DNA of 64,000 bases from Hexactinellida sp. DTS-2022 (GCA_028753945.1 JAPNXP010000014.1:310001-374000); one strand, 5' to 3'; counted from the first letter of the stretch, positions 8,901-19,094 are shown. Translations and numbers: made by a program. Notes: a model not told the origin generated them from the sequence alone.

Positions 8901-11606
8901 GAAATGTGGAAAGATAGAAGAGGAGAAGGCAACCCTAAGAATGAAAGTATGTTTGTTTGTTTGTCTGTCTGTTTGTTTGTCTGTTTGTTTGTTTGTCTGT
9001 TTGTACGTCTGTTTGTTTGTGTGTTTGTTTGTTTGTCTGTCTGTTTGTTTGTTTGTTTGTCTGTTTGTTTGTTTGTTTGTTAGATGGCTATTTGGTTCAT
9101 TGTACTACAGTCGACTCTCGTTAATAGGAACACGAATAAAGGAAATATCGGTTAAGGAGTACAAGGTTTAATTCCCCTATCCTATACAAATGCATGCAAG
9201 TGACTCCGATTAATACGAATTCCGGATAATACGAACATATTCGACAGTCCCCTGGTATCCTATTAACGAGAGTTGTTTGATAGTTATTACTAGTTTATTG
9301 TTGTTTATTTAGTTCGTCATGGAAGATGGGAAAATAGACCCAGTGGCCTACCGTATAAAGTTTACACCTCACCCTAGGACAGGGGACAAATGGTGCATAT
9401 ACCCCACATACGATTATACACATTGTCTGTGTGACTCTATAGAAAACATAACACACTCTCTATGTACTAAGGAATTCCAAGCAAGGAGATCCGCTTATTA
9501 TTGGCTGTGTAATACTCTGAAGGTTTATTGCCCTGTCCAATGGGAATACTCTAGACTCAATTTAACACATACTGTTGTATCGAAACGTAAAATAGCGAAG
9601 TTGATACAAGAAGGGATTGTGAAGGATTGGGACGATCCAAGGTTGTTTACTCTCACAGCTCTTAGGAGAAGAGGAGTGCCTCCAGAAGCTATCAACCGAT
9701 TCTGCGCAAAGGTATGTCAGATTATGCAACAGAACCATGCCAATTGAAACTAGTCGAAGTACGAAACAGTAACATTAGTAATACAAATAGTCTTGACATG
9801 CCAATTGAGTATAAGTAACTACTAATGGTGACTCATGATGGTGGGGACATGTGATTTTTGGCCAAATTATCACTACAGTCGACTCCGCTTAATAGAGCCA
9901 CCAGTTAATAGATTTCTCCGCTTAATTGGGGTATTACAAGGAATTATCCAGGAGCGCGAGACGCTCCTTTTGGAGCATGATTTTTTGAAAATTTAAATTA
10001 GGAACGCGAAAATTGGGAATCTTCTCCTATACCGTAACATTAATTTGTGATTTTAGCAGTATGAAAATTAGATCATATCAGGATTAGGAGCGTATTTACA
10101 AATGGCTGTATAATATCCAATATCTCTATATCCGTTATGTACTGTAACTACAATAATACAAACAGGTTGGAGTTACTATGACACAGACAGTGATAGAACC
10201 TAGCATGCTGGATTCCTGTATTTCTGAAGTGTTAGACGTAACCGCAAAACGGGCTATGGGTGTATTCAATCCTTTGAAAGTTGTTATTATTGACTTCCCT
10301 CAAAATGAGCCGATATTCATAGCTGTCCCAGATTACCCAAGAAATGATAAATCTACTTACCATAAAGTGCCTTTGGAAAAGTGAGTTCAAATTACATTAA
10401 ATAATAGGCAACTCTATACTATACGTATAAAATGTGTGTCAGCAATTATTGATGTAATAGTATAGGAATTGCTTAAAAAGTAGAACCTCGTTAATAGGAA
10501 CACGGTTTAATAATACGAACACTATTTCAGTCCCCTTCAATCCTTTTCAGTACAAATTATATTGGTTAATACGAATTCTGGATAAGGATAACACATTTGT
10601 ACTAATCCCATTTGTTTTATGTATACTATACCCCCATAGAGTTGTGTACATAGATCGCAGTGACGTATCAGAAACACTTCTACCTGACTTTAGGCGATTA
10701 GCGCCAGGTCAGCCAGTAGGCTTAAGTCATACATGGTATCTCATAGCGCTGGAGAGTATAACTAAGGATGATAATGGGTCTATCACGGAGATTAGTGTGA
10801 CATGTTCGTTATCGAAAGAGGCTGATAAACCTAAGGCTTGGATCCATTGGGTTAGCCAGCCTATACAGTGTGAAGTTAGATTGTATGAGAGGTTGTTCCT
10901 ACATGCAAACCCCGAGGATAGCAAGGTTAGTGCTGAATACTATTCAACCAAGTTATAATGTATAGGTTAAGGAATTATCCAGCTCCTTTTGGAGTACGAT
11001 CTTTGGAAAATATTAATTAGGAGCGCGAAAATTTGGAATCCTCTCCTATACCGTACATTAATTTGTGATTTAGGAGTATTAAAATTGGATCAGACCAGGA
11101 TTAGGAGCGTATTTACAAATCGCTGTATAATACACTGAATACAGTAGATGTGGATATAAGAACACCGGTTATAAGAACATTCTACTGGAAAACGGTTGCC
11201 ATATACCCTATATAATTTATGCCGGTTATAAGAACATGTCGAATATACGTAAGAACATTATATGCAGTTCCCGACGAAGTTCTTATAACCGACATAAATT
11301 ATATAGGGTATATGGCAACCGTTTTCCAACATAGTGTTCTTATATCCGATATGTTCTTATATCCGACATCTACTGTATAATCTCCCTTAGGTTGTGCCAG
11401 GTGGTTTCGTCACTGACTGCAATACGAATACTCTCAGTGTTATAACTGCATTGATGGACAGGAGCGTTGAGGGAGCTCAACCGATGGACAGATTCCAATT
11501 TGAGAGAATAGGATTCTTTGTGGTAGACTTTGATTCTACCGTCGATAAGCTAGTGTTTAACCGGACCCTGTCTCTTAAGGAGAGTGCTGGTAAGGCAGTG
11601 AACTAG
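5972..11606 (+). CDS. QARS1: Glutaminyl-tRNA synthetase, cytosolic
   Basis: Nine exons (5972-6413, 6780-6952, 7417-7624, 8131-8288, 8725-8946, 9313-9711, 10166-10380, 10640-10925, 11391-11606) join in frame with GT-AG introns into 772 residues (human 775). The enzyme charges tRNA-Gln with glutamine. Residues about 1-190 are the eukaryotic YqeY-like appended domain ([14 protein letters not shown]). The class I signature is HIGH at 273-276, in [12 protein letters not shown] split across exons 3 and 4. The KMSKS-like loop is VVSKRK at 489-494. The C-terminal beta-barrel anticodon-binding domains end in FNRTLSLKE. The ATG at 5972 is chosen because the in-frame GTG further 5' is not a eukaryotic start. 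Introns are loaded with MITEs; intron 5 opens with a TTTG/TCTG microsatellite directly at the donor. Confidence 0.97.
6985..7349. repeat. MITE family 6 (CTCGGTTATAACGTAC type) with family 8 nested inside
   Basis: The outer element starts ACAGTATAACTCGGTTATAA and ends TAACCAAGTTCTACTGTA. A family 8 element (7077-7259) interrupts it with an 8-bp duplication CATACAAG on both sides. The uninterrupted version of the outer element is at 61522-61656. Confidence 0.85.
7077..7259. mobile_element. MITE family 8, hAT-type, 8-bp target duplication CATACAAG
   Basis: The 183-bp element runs from CAGTGTATTATACAGG to GGATAATTCCTTG. The ends are an imperfect inverted repeat (CAGTGTATTATAC against CAAGGAATTATCC). 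CATACAAG flanks it exactly at 7069-7076 and 7260-7267. Confidence 0.9.
7645..8057. repeat. Two family 3 MITEs in QARS intron 3
   Basis: The first copy runs about 7645-7824 (ACAGTCAGGTTCTTCTATAA start). The second, partial copy is about 7901-8057 and ends ATAACCTGATTGTA. Both carry the shared CCCAATTTAACAACTTACAT module. Confidence 0.8.
8361..8477. repeat. MITE family 7 (GGCCAACACCTTTTC hairpin)
   Basis: Terminal inverted repeat TTATCGGCCAACACCTTTTC and GAAAGGTTTTGGCCGATATA. The short internal stretch has the GGTCATTTTTAGATAAAAAA hairpin seen in sister copies. It lies in QARS intron 4. Confidence 0.75.
8947..9082 (+). repeat. TTTG/TCTG microsatellite at the QARS intron 5 donor
   Basis: About 130 bp of TTTG and TCTG tetranucleotides begin at the GTATG donor of exon 5. 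The open frame through it (Val-Cys-Leu-Phe repeats) is an artefact of intron retention. Confidence 0.9.
9106..9274. repeat. MITE family 2 (CTCTCGTTAATAGGAACACG type)
   Basis: Starts TACAGTCGACTCTCGTTAAT and has the family core AGCCTATACAAATGCATGCA-like segment and CGGATAATACGAACATATT. The right end is slightly eroded. It sits in QARS intron 5. Confidence 0.8.
9874..10113. repeat. Partial family 4 MITE followed by family 8 copy
   Basis: ACAGTCGACTCCGCTTAATA marks a family 4 left half (about 9874-9932). It is followed by a family 8 copy (about 9937-10113) starting CAAGGAATTATCCAGGAGCG, with a degraded right end and no clear target duplication. Confidence 0.75.
10479..10610. repeat. Partial family 1 MITE in QARS intron 7
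   Basis: The left end AGTAGAACCTCGTTAATAGG and the internal TTCAGTCCCCTTCAATCCTT module are present; the right end is missing before exon 8. Confidence 0.7.
10968..11138. repeat. MITE family 8 copy in QARS intron 8
   Basis: AAGGAATTATCCAGCTCC at the left and GTATAATACACTG at the right mark a family 8 copy with internal TTAGGAGCGTATTTACAAAT. The left terminus is eroded, so I do not claim a target duplication. Confidence 0.75.
11148..11380. repeat. MITE family 9 (GGATATAAGAACACCGG type) abutting QARS acceptor
   Basis: Ends TACAGTAGATGTGGATATAA and ATATCCGACATCTACTGTA are inverse of each other. The interior has two facing copies of TATATAGGGTATATGGCAAC and its inverse. It ends about 10 bp before the exon 9 acceptor at 11390. 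The sister copy is at 55433-55610. Confidence 0.85.
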
Positions 11607-12056
11607 ATATACTGTTTGTAGATTGTAGAGAGACATTAGTTAAACGATAGTTCTTATATAATGCAGTCTGTTTGTAAAGGGAGATGTTAATTGGGTCTTT
11701 TCACTTGGGGTTTAATATTCTGAGTTTTGGTAAAAATAGTTAGAATCTATGCCAACAATTCCTAACTGTCCTAATTACACATACAGTAGACTCTCGTTAA
11801 TAGGAACACGGATAAGGGAAATATCGGTTAAGGAGTACAAGGTTTAAATCTTCTAGCCTATACAAATGCATGCAAGTGACTCCGGTTAATACGAACGGTC
11901 CCTTGGTGTCCCTATTAACGAAAGTCTCCTGTATGTTTAATTAGCTATTGTTCGATGTGTGAAGTATTTCCTTGGATAATTCGGTCAATTTTTTCAATTT
12001 GTTCCCCTAATTGCAACTCCTCTCCTTTTAACAGCAAAAATTTAGCCGTAGTCAAA
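11607..12056. other. QARS 3' flank and caspase A 5' flank
   Basis: Contains a family 2 MITE (11782-11933). The rest is AT-rich with no supportable gene. An in-frame ATG at 11955 exists upstream of caspase A, but the Met at 12057 begins the recognisable domain. Confidence 0.6.
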
Positions 12057-13520
12057 ATGGACCCCGAATTAAGCTCCTTGATTGACAAACACAATCTCTC
12101 TCACAAAAGGCATACATTCACTACAATGGGAATAAAAACCTTCAAACAAATGGCCCAAATACAAAGTTCAGCTCTGAAAGAAGATCATTTATTCAACTAT
12201 GCAGATATTCGAGCTTTTGACACTTTTCGAGATATTTGTATACAAAAATTGGAAGAAAATGAAAATTTACAACAAAAAGTAAAAAAACGTGCTTCTACTA
12301 CAACATCACCAGGTAGACAAATACTTACAGAAATCGGAGTTGCAAGAAAACCAGAAATTCCTGGGATGATCCCACCTCCACAAATGACAAATCCTCCTAT
12401 GATTGATCCCATTACCCTTCCAATGTACCCACAATCAATTAGTGAGAGACCTAATATATACATGGATCAACCTCATTCAATGCATATTGAAGCTCAATAC
12501 AGTCCACGTATAATTGCTCCTCCATATTCAATGTTTTCACCACCCCCTCAAACTCAAACTACATTTCAAACATACGAACAATGTTTTCATACAATGCAGC
12601 CAGAAGAACACCACTATACGATTGGCCCTGACCACCAACAAAGATACCAATCACTACCAAGCTCCCAAAGGATATATTACCCAGAATTGAGACCTCAAAT
12701 TCATCCACAAAGGCCCCCAATTTGTCCATTGACCTCAGATTTATTCCAATCTACTGGAGAGCCTAGAATTCACTTTCGTGATTATCAGATTTATCATGGT
12801 GACAACTTACACGGCATTGGACTAATCTTTACAAATGAAACATTTACAAATCATCCCAAGAGAGATGGTGCTAAAAATGATGAAAATAATTTTCAATCTT
12901 TATTTATGATGATGGGACTTAGAATCTATAAATATCCTGAAAAAACAACTGATGAAATACTTAATATTTTGTCGACTTTTGCCAGAGATGACTTATCAAA
13001 TATTGAATTGTTTGCGGTTGCTTTTAGCACGCATGGCGACAAAGGAGATTTCCTATACGGTAGTGACAATAAGCCTTTCTCCCTCTATAAACAAGTTATA
13101 AATATATTCAAAATAAGCAACTGTGTAACACTCAGGGGTAAACCTAAGCTTTTCTTCATTCAAGCATGCCGTGGTGATAAAACTGATTCAACAATATCAT
13201 CACAAGGTATACAAGCAGATTGCGATGAAAGGGTTAGTGTAACTCTTGAATCAGATTTCCTTGTAGCTCACTCTTCTGTGGAAGGTTATAAGGCTTATCG
13301 ACATGTAAACGAAGGTTCTTGGTTTGTTACACAATTGAAACGAGCTTTTGATATGTATGCAGATGAGTGTACAATGTTAGAGATTCTGTCATTGGCAAAT
13401 CAACTTGTAGTTGAGAAATCGATAATGTCAAGTGATGGCAGTGATAGGTATATACAAACTTGTCAGTTTGAGTCAACACTCACAAAACTACTAAGAATAA
13501 AACCTGTTAGGTTAAACTAG
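12057..13520 (+). CDS. Caspase A: SAM-like prodomain plus C14 caspase domain
   Basis: Intronless, 487 residues from ATG 12057 (the frame stays open to an ATG at 11955, which would add 34 unconserved residues). Residues about 5-65 look like a SAM helix bundle (LIDKHNLSHKRHTFTTMGIK, then FKQMAQ and ADIRAFDTFRD), not a CARD or DED. A Pro/Gln/Tyr-rich linker spans about 95-250. The caspase fold follows: GLIFTNETF, the Arg of KRDGAKND, catalytic His326 in FSTHGD, Cys371 in FIQACRGD, and the small-subunit NEGSWFVTQL loop. The active site looks complete. Caspases are Cys proteases cleaving after Asp in apoptosis and immunity. It is first in a same-strand run with B and C. The SAM assignment is by eye and should be held at moderate certainty. 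Confidence 0.9.
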   Translation: MDPELSSLIDKHNLSHKRHTFTTMGIKTFKQMAQIQSSALKEDHLFNYADIRAFDTFRDICIQKLEENENLQQKVKKRASTTTSPGRQILTEIGVARKPEIPGMIPPPQMTNPPMIDPITLPMYPQSISERPNIYMDQPHSMHIEAQYSPRIIAPPYSMFSPPPQTQTTFQTYEQCFHTMQPEEHHYTIGPDHQQRYQSLPSSQRIYYPELRPQIHPQRPPICPLTSDLFQSTGEPRIHFRDYQIYHGDNLHGIGLIFTNETFTNHPKRDGAKNDENNFQSLFMMMGLRIYKYPEKTTDEILNILSTFARDDLSNIELFAVAFSTHGDKGDFLYGSDNKPFSLYKQVINIFKISNCVTLRGKPKLFFIQACRGDKTDSTISSQGIQADCDERVSVTLESDFLVAHSSVEGYKAYRHVNEGSWFVTQLKRAFDMYADECTMLEILSLANQLVVEKSIMSSDGSDRYIQTCQFESTLTKLLRIKPVRLN

Positions 13521-13936
13521 CAAGTTTAATACAAACTGAATTTTATACTTTTACATACATAGCTCAATTGTTTACATTTTTACAATTCTTTAATAATTAT
13601 TTTTGTATTTAGCTTCTGATTTATATATTTGACTTTCTAACTACAATCAACTCCAGTTATATCGTAATGGTTCGGAATTTAATTCAATTGAAGGTAATTT
13701 AAGAGCATTCTACTATTTCGATATAACGAGAGTTGACAGTCAAGTTCAATTTAATTTCCCGCTTAAAATAAGAGTATAACTATCTGTTGGAAAAACAAGC
13801 GCTGATTAACAAAAAATCCTTAAAATTATATTTCATATGTTAGATTATCAAATGGGGGAAAAAAACAAAAGTGCCAATCAACAACAAAATTCCTAAATTG
13901 TATTTTATATGTTAGATTTATTATAAGCAGAGTCAA
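13521..13936. other. Caspase A-B spacer with a degenerate tandem duplication
   Basis: A worn inverted repeat pair (AACTCCAGTTATATCG and CGATATAACGAGAGTT, about 13650-13737) is a family 5 relative. After it, 13795-13850 and 13865-13925 are two diverged copies of one segment ending TATATTTCATATGTTAGATT / TATTTTATATGTTAGATT, just before the caspase B start. Confidence 0.6.
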
Positions 13937-15070
13937 ATGGCAAACAGATATCCATCATATTGTCCCATAAACCACCCTGGTTTTCAATTCCCACAAAATA
14001 TAGAACAAATTCCATGGACGTATTTCAACCCAAGAACACCACCACCCAGCAGACAAGTTCATATTTATTGCAGTACGAATTCAACATATAATAATTACAA
14101 TCCAGATTATAACCTTGATGTGTCAAATCAACGAGAATTGAGCCGTCAAAGCTCGAAATTGTACAAAAGTGTATTTCCACTTGCGATGCAAGGAAATATT
14201 CAATTTGTGACATCAACGCCGCCACCTTCTTCCTATTCTGATTCCTATGATGATTGTGATGAAATTTATAGCGACAAACTTTCGTATTCAGATAAACGAA
14301 TTTTGGATGCAAATCTTGAGTATTATATGCCAGAATCTAATAGGGGCATTGGTGCTGTTTTTATAAATGAATCGTTTCCAGATCGACCCAAAAGGCCTGG
14401 GGTTGGAAAAGATAAAGAATATCTTAATAACATTTTTTCAATGATGGGTCTGAAATTTGAAATTTTTCTCGATAAAACGAGAGCTGAAGTTTTAGCTGAG
14501 TTAGAAAAATTAGCAAAATTTGCAAAACATTCGCATTTTGTGCTTTGTGTTGCATTCAGTACTCACGGTGATACCAATGATACCATATATGGTAGCGACG
14601 GTAGGGAAATATCTTTACGAACAGACATTACACCTATTTTTAAACCGATTAATTGCAGAGCTTTGGAAGGAAAACCGAAAGTATTTATCATACAAGCGTG
14701 TCGTGGTGATAAAATTGATTATATAGGACCTAATGTATATTCGGACGCTTGTGAAAAAGATGAATTAGTTTCATCCGAAACCGATTTTCTAATTTCCTAT
14801 GCCTGTGCACCAGAATACATGGCATTTCGTACTGAGAGAGAAGGCGCTTGGTTTTTAAGCGAATTATATAACGCGTACAAAATATATTCAGAAAAGTACC
14901 ATTTTATGGATATTCTAACTTTAACTAATCAACGCTTGATGTTGCGAGCTAAAAATAGCAAAGAATTCAACAAAAATATAGCGCAACCTTCTCATATAGA
15001 GTCTACTTTGAAGAAATTTTTGTGGCTCAAATTCAACAGTTCTATTACCTGGAACCCTTTAGGTTTGTAA
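13937..15070 (+). CDS. Caspase B: caspase domain with Pro/Ser/Tyr-rich N terminus
   Basis: Intronless, 377 residues from ATG 13937. The first 130 residues are Pro/Tyr/Ser/Asn-rich with no SAM, CARD or DED that I can recognise. The caspase domain runs from GIGAVFINESF (about 137) to the C terminus: Arg in KRPGVGKDKE, His210 in FSTHGD, Cys255 in IIQACRGD, and the small-subunit loop REGAWFLSEL, where Ala replaces the usual Ser of GSWF. Closest in this array to caspase A (shared MMGLK and HGD segments). It ends with a short unrelated tail after FLWLK. Catalytically plausible. It could be an executioner-like caspase, but a disordered prodomain does not settle that. Confidence 0.9.
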   Translation: MANRYPSYCPINHPGFQFPQNIEQIPWTYFNPRTPPPSRQVHIYCSTNSTYNNYNPDYNLDVSNQRELSRQSSKLYKSVFPLAMQGNIQFVTSTPPPSSYSDSYDDCDEIYSDKLSYSDKRILDANLEYYMPESNRGIGAVFINESFPDRPKRPGVGKDKEYLNNIFSMMGLKFEIFLDKTRAEVLAELEKLAKFAKHSHFVLCVAFSTHGDTNDTIYGSDGREISLRTDITPIFKPINCRALEGKPKVFIIQACRGDKIDYIGPNVYSDACEKDELVSSETDFLISYACAPEYMAFRTEREGAWFLSELYNAYKIYSEKYHFMDILTLTNQRLMLRAKNSKEFNKNIAQPSHIESTLKKFLWLKFNSSITWNPLGL

Positions 15071-15373
15071 GTTTAGTATTATTTTGATGTAATTTAGGAC
15101 AAGTATAAGGTGAGTTTTCTTGAGACAAAACATTAAGGGACAAAATTCTTAAAAACTAGACACACCTTCAGACTCTTTTAAACACCAAATTTTGCAGTTT
15201 TGTAATACAAAAATAAGGTCTGTCACGTATTAGTTAACTTTCCTTTTGAAAGCGTTATATAACGTTTGAATGCCCCTAACATTTTTAGACAAAATTTTTA
15301 CCATCTTAAAAGAAGGATGATAAAAAATGCCGAATTTGAATACTAAAATAATTCAATAATTCTGTATTTCTAG
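15071..15373. other. Caspase B-C spacer / possible caspase C 5' region
   Basis: Contains a partial TTACGTAA-class repeat (about 15196-15270: GGTCTGTCACGTATTAGTTA, GAAAGCGTTATATAACGTTT). No convincing first exon for caspase C: the GTGAGT site near 15112 gives the wrong phase with a stop codon. Confidence 0.5.
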
Positions 15374-16332
15374 TTAATTCTCAAGACTTGCCAGCATTTG
15401 ACCAATCAAGTTTTTATCGATTCGACGGTCCCCAAGCATTAAGGTCCATTTCCAGGCCAGAAAGCCCAACACTTTTGTTCTCTTCAAGTGATGATACTCC
15501 CATAAATTCCTTGAACAGCGAAGTGTACGATTGGAACAACAAAAATAGGTTTATAGGCACACTAGTGCAAGAAAATGATAAACGCTACTTAAAATTCGAT
15601 AGTCCTATGATCGATTGTTTGCCTGTTTACAATTTGGATAAAGGAGAGTATACTGGGTTGGGGATAATAATAGTCAACCATGCTTGTGGGAAAATAAAGC
15701 GTGCAGGTTCAACCTTGGATCTTGCGAATTTTATATACATTTTTGAAGGTTTGAAGTTGAAAGTAGTTGTCATGGAAAATATTAAAAATATGATATATTC
15801 AGGTGAATTGGGTTTGGAGGGAGAAATAAAAAAAGAGATTGAAAATAACCTCGAAATGAACAGTTTTTTCCTAGCAATATCAACGCATGGGGATGGAGAG
15901 TGTGGTTTAGCTGGCTATGATGGAATTTCTGTTGAATTATGTTCGATTCTTTCGCTTTTTAGAGTAAAAAAACTTGCTGGAAAACCTAAAATTGTGATCA
16001 TACAAGCTTGCCGTGGTACAAATTCGGATATTCAAGTTAGAGTTCAGGCTGATAGTGTCCCAAAAGTTGCCACACTTGAAACAGACTTGTTAATAGTGTA
16101 TTCATGTGCACATGGTTATAAAGCCTGGCGTGATGACGTAAATGGTTCTTGGTTTGTCGTTTCACTACGGAAATGTTATGAGAAATTAAAGGGACGATCG
16201 AATATTCTAGAATTATTTACAGCCACGACAAATTATATGCTTAATGAATTCGAGTTTCAAAATCAAATGGGGATTTGTTATAAACAGCCGGCAGAAATTA
16301 GATGCACACTTAGTGCACTGTTAAACATATAG
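15374..16332 (+). CDS. Caspase C: caspase domain, 5' end unresolved
   Basis: The open frame has no ATG at its 5' edge. A plausible acceptor TTTCTAG ends at 15373 and would need an upstream exon ending with one base of a codon, which I could not find. The next in-frame Met lies about 80 codons in. The caspase domain is intact from GLGIIIVNHACG: ISTHGD, IIQACRGT, and VNGSWFVVSL in the small subunit. The N-terminal 65 residues shown are Ser/Pro-rich, without SAM. Loops are shorter than in A and B: the first catalytic-subunit helix region is GSTLDLANFIYIF with only a weak match to the usual substrate-pocket Arg segment (KIKRAGS). It could be a real gene with a small unseen first exon or a copy that has lost its start. 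Confidence 0.75.
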
Positions 16333-17077
16333 AAAAGTATTTTTATAAGAAATTAACTGAAAATATAAATTATTTATAAATGCCTTTTTGAATATTTCTT
16401 AAGGTGAAAGTTTTTTATTTTTATTATATATTATTTCTCTATTTATTTTCCTATTTACGTGTTATTATGGTGTGAAGTTAAATTGCTCTTTGCAAAAGTC
16501 AACAAGGCAAATTATTTTATTTCCCGACACCTTTTCAATATAAAAACTCGGCTTCGCAAAAGTTAATTTTTGATGTTTAAAAAATTCATTAAATGTGTTG
16601 GTCGAGATATAAGTAATTCATAAGTAACTCCTTAGTAATTCCTTAATCTGATGGAAAGTTTCACCTAGTACTGACGATACAAAGTGCATGACATCAGAGT
16701 GGATCAACATTTGTGACCCATCGATCCATGGTCTACTATAGGGGTTTATCTAGGTGCCTGGCCGGCACTTTTAGGTTGCAGCCAGGCATCGGTTGAGGTG
16801 CAAAAGTGCTTGCAGTGTAAATGTGTAATTCCATTTTGGTGCCAGACCTCTAACAAGATTTTTTGGCAATATAAATTCCTAGATAAATCCCTGTTTGGTA
16901 GCTTACATATTTAGCTCCTTTAAATAATGCCTCAACATTGAATTATACCGATTATCTATATCGGCTAACACCTTTAGGGTGCCATAAATATTAACTTTTA
17001 TAAAAAAGGTGCCAACCAATATATCCTAGATCTGTAATTAAATTAAATATATCTCACTAATTCTAGCCTCTACACAG
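16333..17077. other. Caspase C-D spacer with three MITE remnants
   Basis: Holds a family 7 hairpin (about 16522-16613), a separate element with AGGGGTTTATCTAGG and CCTAGATAAATCCCTG ends (16739-16894), and a short family 7 remnant (about 16968-17030). No coding sequence is supportable. Confidence 0.7.
16739..16894. repeat. MITE with TTTATCTAGG terminal inverted repeats (hAT-like)
   Basis: Left end AGGGGTTTATCTAGGTGCC, right end TTCCTAGATAAATCCCTG; the arms are inverse with one mismatch. The interior is unusually GC-rich (GGCCGGCACTTTTAGGTTGC). Flanks give no clear target duplication. Single copy in this window. Confidence 0.75.
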
Positions 17078-18355
17078 ATGGATGCCCATATTATACATCT
17101 ACTCGAAAAGTACAATCTTCAAGCGTTTCAAGAGAAATTCCAATTGAATGGAGTTAATACTTTGCAAGATTTAGCAGAGATTGATAAAACAGCTCTCCGA
17201 TCACGATTCTTAATGCTAGAAGCGGACATTAATAAATACGAGAAATTACGAGATGAATGTATCCTATCTACCAAGTTGCCACCAGCAGGTTTTCTTCCCC
17301 CTTCTATGCCAATAATCCATTCTTTGCCTTCAATGTCATCTTTGCCAACAATGTCATCTTTGCCAACAATGTCATCTTTGCCAACAATACCTTCAATGTC
17401 TACAATGCCATCAATGTCATCATTGTCTGTTAGCCCTCCTATTGCTACTGCTAGTAACATATCTTCACAGTCACCGATTATTATGGATAGAAGCCTTGAG
17501 GCCATTGGACATTCCATTCGACCTGACTCGTTTGTTGTTGTTGACTCTGAAACTCACAATCCTATTGGCGAGGTTCATGAGCAGGGAGGTGCTTATTTTA
17601 TGAAACGTTTTGAAACTGGTGGATTAAAGCAACAAACTAAGATTCAAAAATACGATTTGGAAACATCAAGTGGGTGTAAAGGATTAGGCCTCATTTTTGT
17701 GGTAAAACTTTTTGATAATGGTCACGTTAGACATGGAGCTGTTGAGGACGTTTCAAACCTTGAAAACCTTTTTCTTAAAATGCATTTAAAAGTAATTAAA
17801 TTCTTAAATCCTTCGCGAGAAAAAATATTGTATGAGATCGCCAACCAAGTTGCAATTAATTGGGAAAGTAAAAGTTTTTTCATTGCAATCTCAAGTCATG
17901 GGAAAGAAGGAAACCAAATTATATGTGCAGATAATAAACTAGTGTCCGTAGCCGAGATCCTTGCATCCTTCCAAATACCCCCGTTACTAGGGAAACCAAA
18001 GGTATTTATAATAGAAGCTTGTAGGGGAGATAAACACGACTCAATAATCCTAACAGACAACTATTTTCCAGATAAGATTAATACTTATCCGGCTGCAACG
18101 AAAGAAAGTGATATTTTAGTGGTGTATGCTTGTGTGCCTGGATATGTAGCTTATAGAGAACCAAATAAAGGATCTTGGTTTATAACATCGCTTTGTCAGG
18201 CGTATGATCTGTTAGAAGATGAAAAAGTGGATTTCGTTGGAATATTAACCTATGCTAATTATATTATGTTGCAAAAGAATTATGGGAAGGAAGAAAATAT
18301 AAATAAACAGCCAATGCACTTAGAATCAACCTTAAGTAAACTCCTTATAATTTAA
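17078..18355 (+). CDS. Caspase D: SAM-like prodomain, EACRG active-site variant
   Basis: Intronless, 425 residues from ATG 17078. Residues 4-65 are the clearest SAM-like domain in the array (LLEKYNLQAFQEKFQLNGVN, then TLQDLAEIDKTAL). A low-complexity linker (about 75-125) is built from an 18-bp tandem repeat encoding Ser-Leu-Pro-Thr-Met-Ser. The caspase domain begins near GLGLIFVVKLF, with VRHGAVED holding the pocket Arg, His274 in ISSHGK, and Cys315 in IIEACRGD. The pentapeptide is EACRG, not QACRG: Glu313 replaces a Gln conserved in most active caspases and lining the substrate pocket, so specificity or activity may differ. The small-subunit loop NKGSWFITSL is normal. Over 90 percent alike to caspase E from MDRSLEAI onward, including the 3' flank. 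Confidence 0.9.
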   Translation: MDAHIIHLLEKYNLQAFQEKFQLNGVNTLQDLAEIDKTALRSRFLMLEADINKYEKLRDECILSTKLPPAGFLPPSMPIIHSLPSMSSLPTMSSLPTMSSLPTIPSMSTMPSMSSLSVSPPIATASNISSQSPIIMDRSLEAIGHSIRPDSFVVVDSETHNPIGEVHEQGGAYFMKRFETGGLKQQTKIQKYDLETSSGCKGLGLIFVVKLFDNGHVRHGAVEDVSNLENLFLKMHLKVIKFLNPSREKILYEIANQVAINWESKSFFIAISSHGKEGNQIICADNKLVSVAEILASFQIPPLLGKPKVFIIEACRGDKHDSIILTDNYFPDKINTYPAATKESDILVVYACVPGYVAYREPNKGSWFITSLCQAYDLLEDEKVDFVGILTYANYIMLQKNYGKEENINKQPMHLESTLSKLLII

Positions 18356-18477
18356 AACAAACAAACAATATTTTTGAATTCGTAATTTCTTTATTCGCAT
18401 TTTATATACTAACTTATTATTGAAAATACAACTAACTTTTCTATTCAAATTATGGGGTAAAGATATACAGTTAGCGT

Positions 18478-18914
18478 TTACAATCCCGGACTATTTTAAC
18501 AATCCCGGGATTTCGGGATCTGATTTTTCAAAATCCCGGGATCCCGGGATTAGAAATACATTAATAATATATTGTCATGACTCAAGAGTATAAAAATATA
18601 GTAGATTTACAGACAACTCCCAGTTATAACGAAGCCGGATATTATATCTAGTATTTTGATGAATTATTTAATTAAAAATGAATGAATAATGAATTAAGAT
18701 GAACAAATATTGAATTATTTTCTTTCTTAAGATTGTTTCGGATAAAAATAGATCGCCAGCCTAGTTTTCAAAACGCAATACGTATCATGTTAGAGATCTA
18801 ACATAGAATAATGGATTATTAACCTGGTGGTCGGGATCCCGGGATTGGAAAATCAAATCCCGGGATTCAATCCCTAGTGAAATAGCATCGGGATCCCGGG
18901 ATTAAAAACCCTAT
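18478..18914. mobile_element. Non-autonomous element with repeated ATCCCGGGAT ends
   Basis: The left subterminal block has GATTTTTCAAAATCCCGGGA and similar; the right block has TCGGGATCCCGGGATT twice, ending TTAAAAACCCT. The blocks face each other over an AT-rich core. AGGGTTTTTAATCCCGGG-type ends resemble hAT or related elements, but no target duplication is clear. Confidence 0.65.
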
Positions 18915-18915
18915 A

Positions 18916-19094
18916 TACAGTATATACTCTCGTTAATAGGAACACGGATAAGGGAAATATCGGTTAAGGAGTACAAGGTTAATTCCCATAGCCTATACAA
19001 GTGCATGCAATTGACTCCGGTTAATACGAATTTCCGGATAATACGAACATATTAAGACGGTCCCCTGGTGTTCCTATTAACAGAGTATATTGTA
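18916..19094. repeat. MITE family 2 directly upstream of caspase E
   Basis: TACAGTATATACTCTCGTTA start and CAGAGTATATTGTA end. The following 28 bp to the ATG match the leader of caspase G, which is also preceded by a family 2 copy. Confidence 0.85.

Noticed and set aside
8725..9171. 148-residue frame with repeated Val-Cys-Leu-Phe
   Set aside because: Only the first 74 codons are QARS exon 5; the rest is translation of the TTTG/TCTG intron microsatellite after a GTATG donor.
17128..17517. 129-residue minus-strand frame opposite caspase D
   Set aside because: Shadow of the 18-bp tandem repeat and SAM-like coding sequence; no family resemblance.
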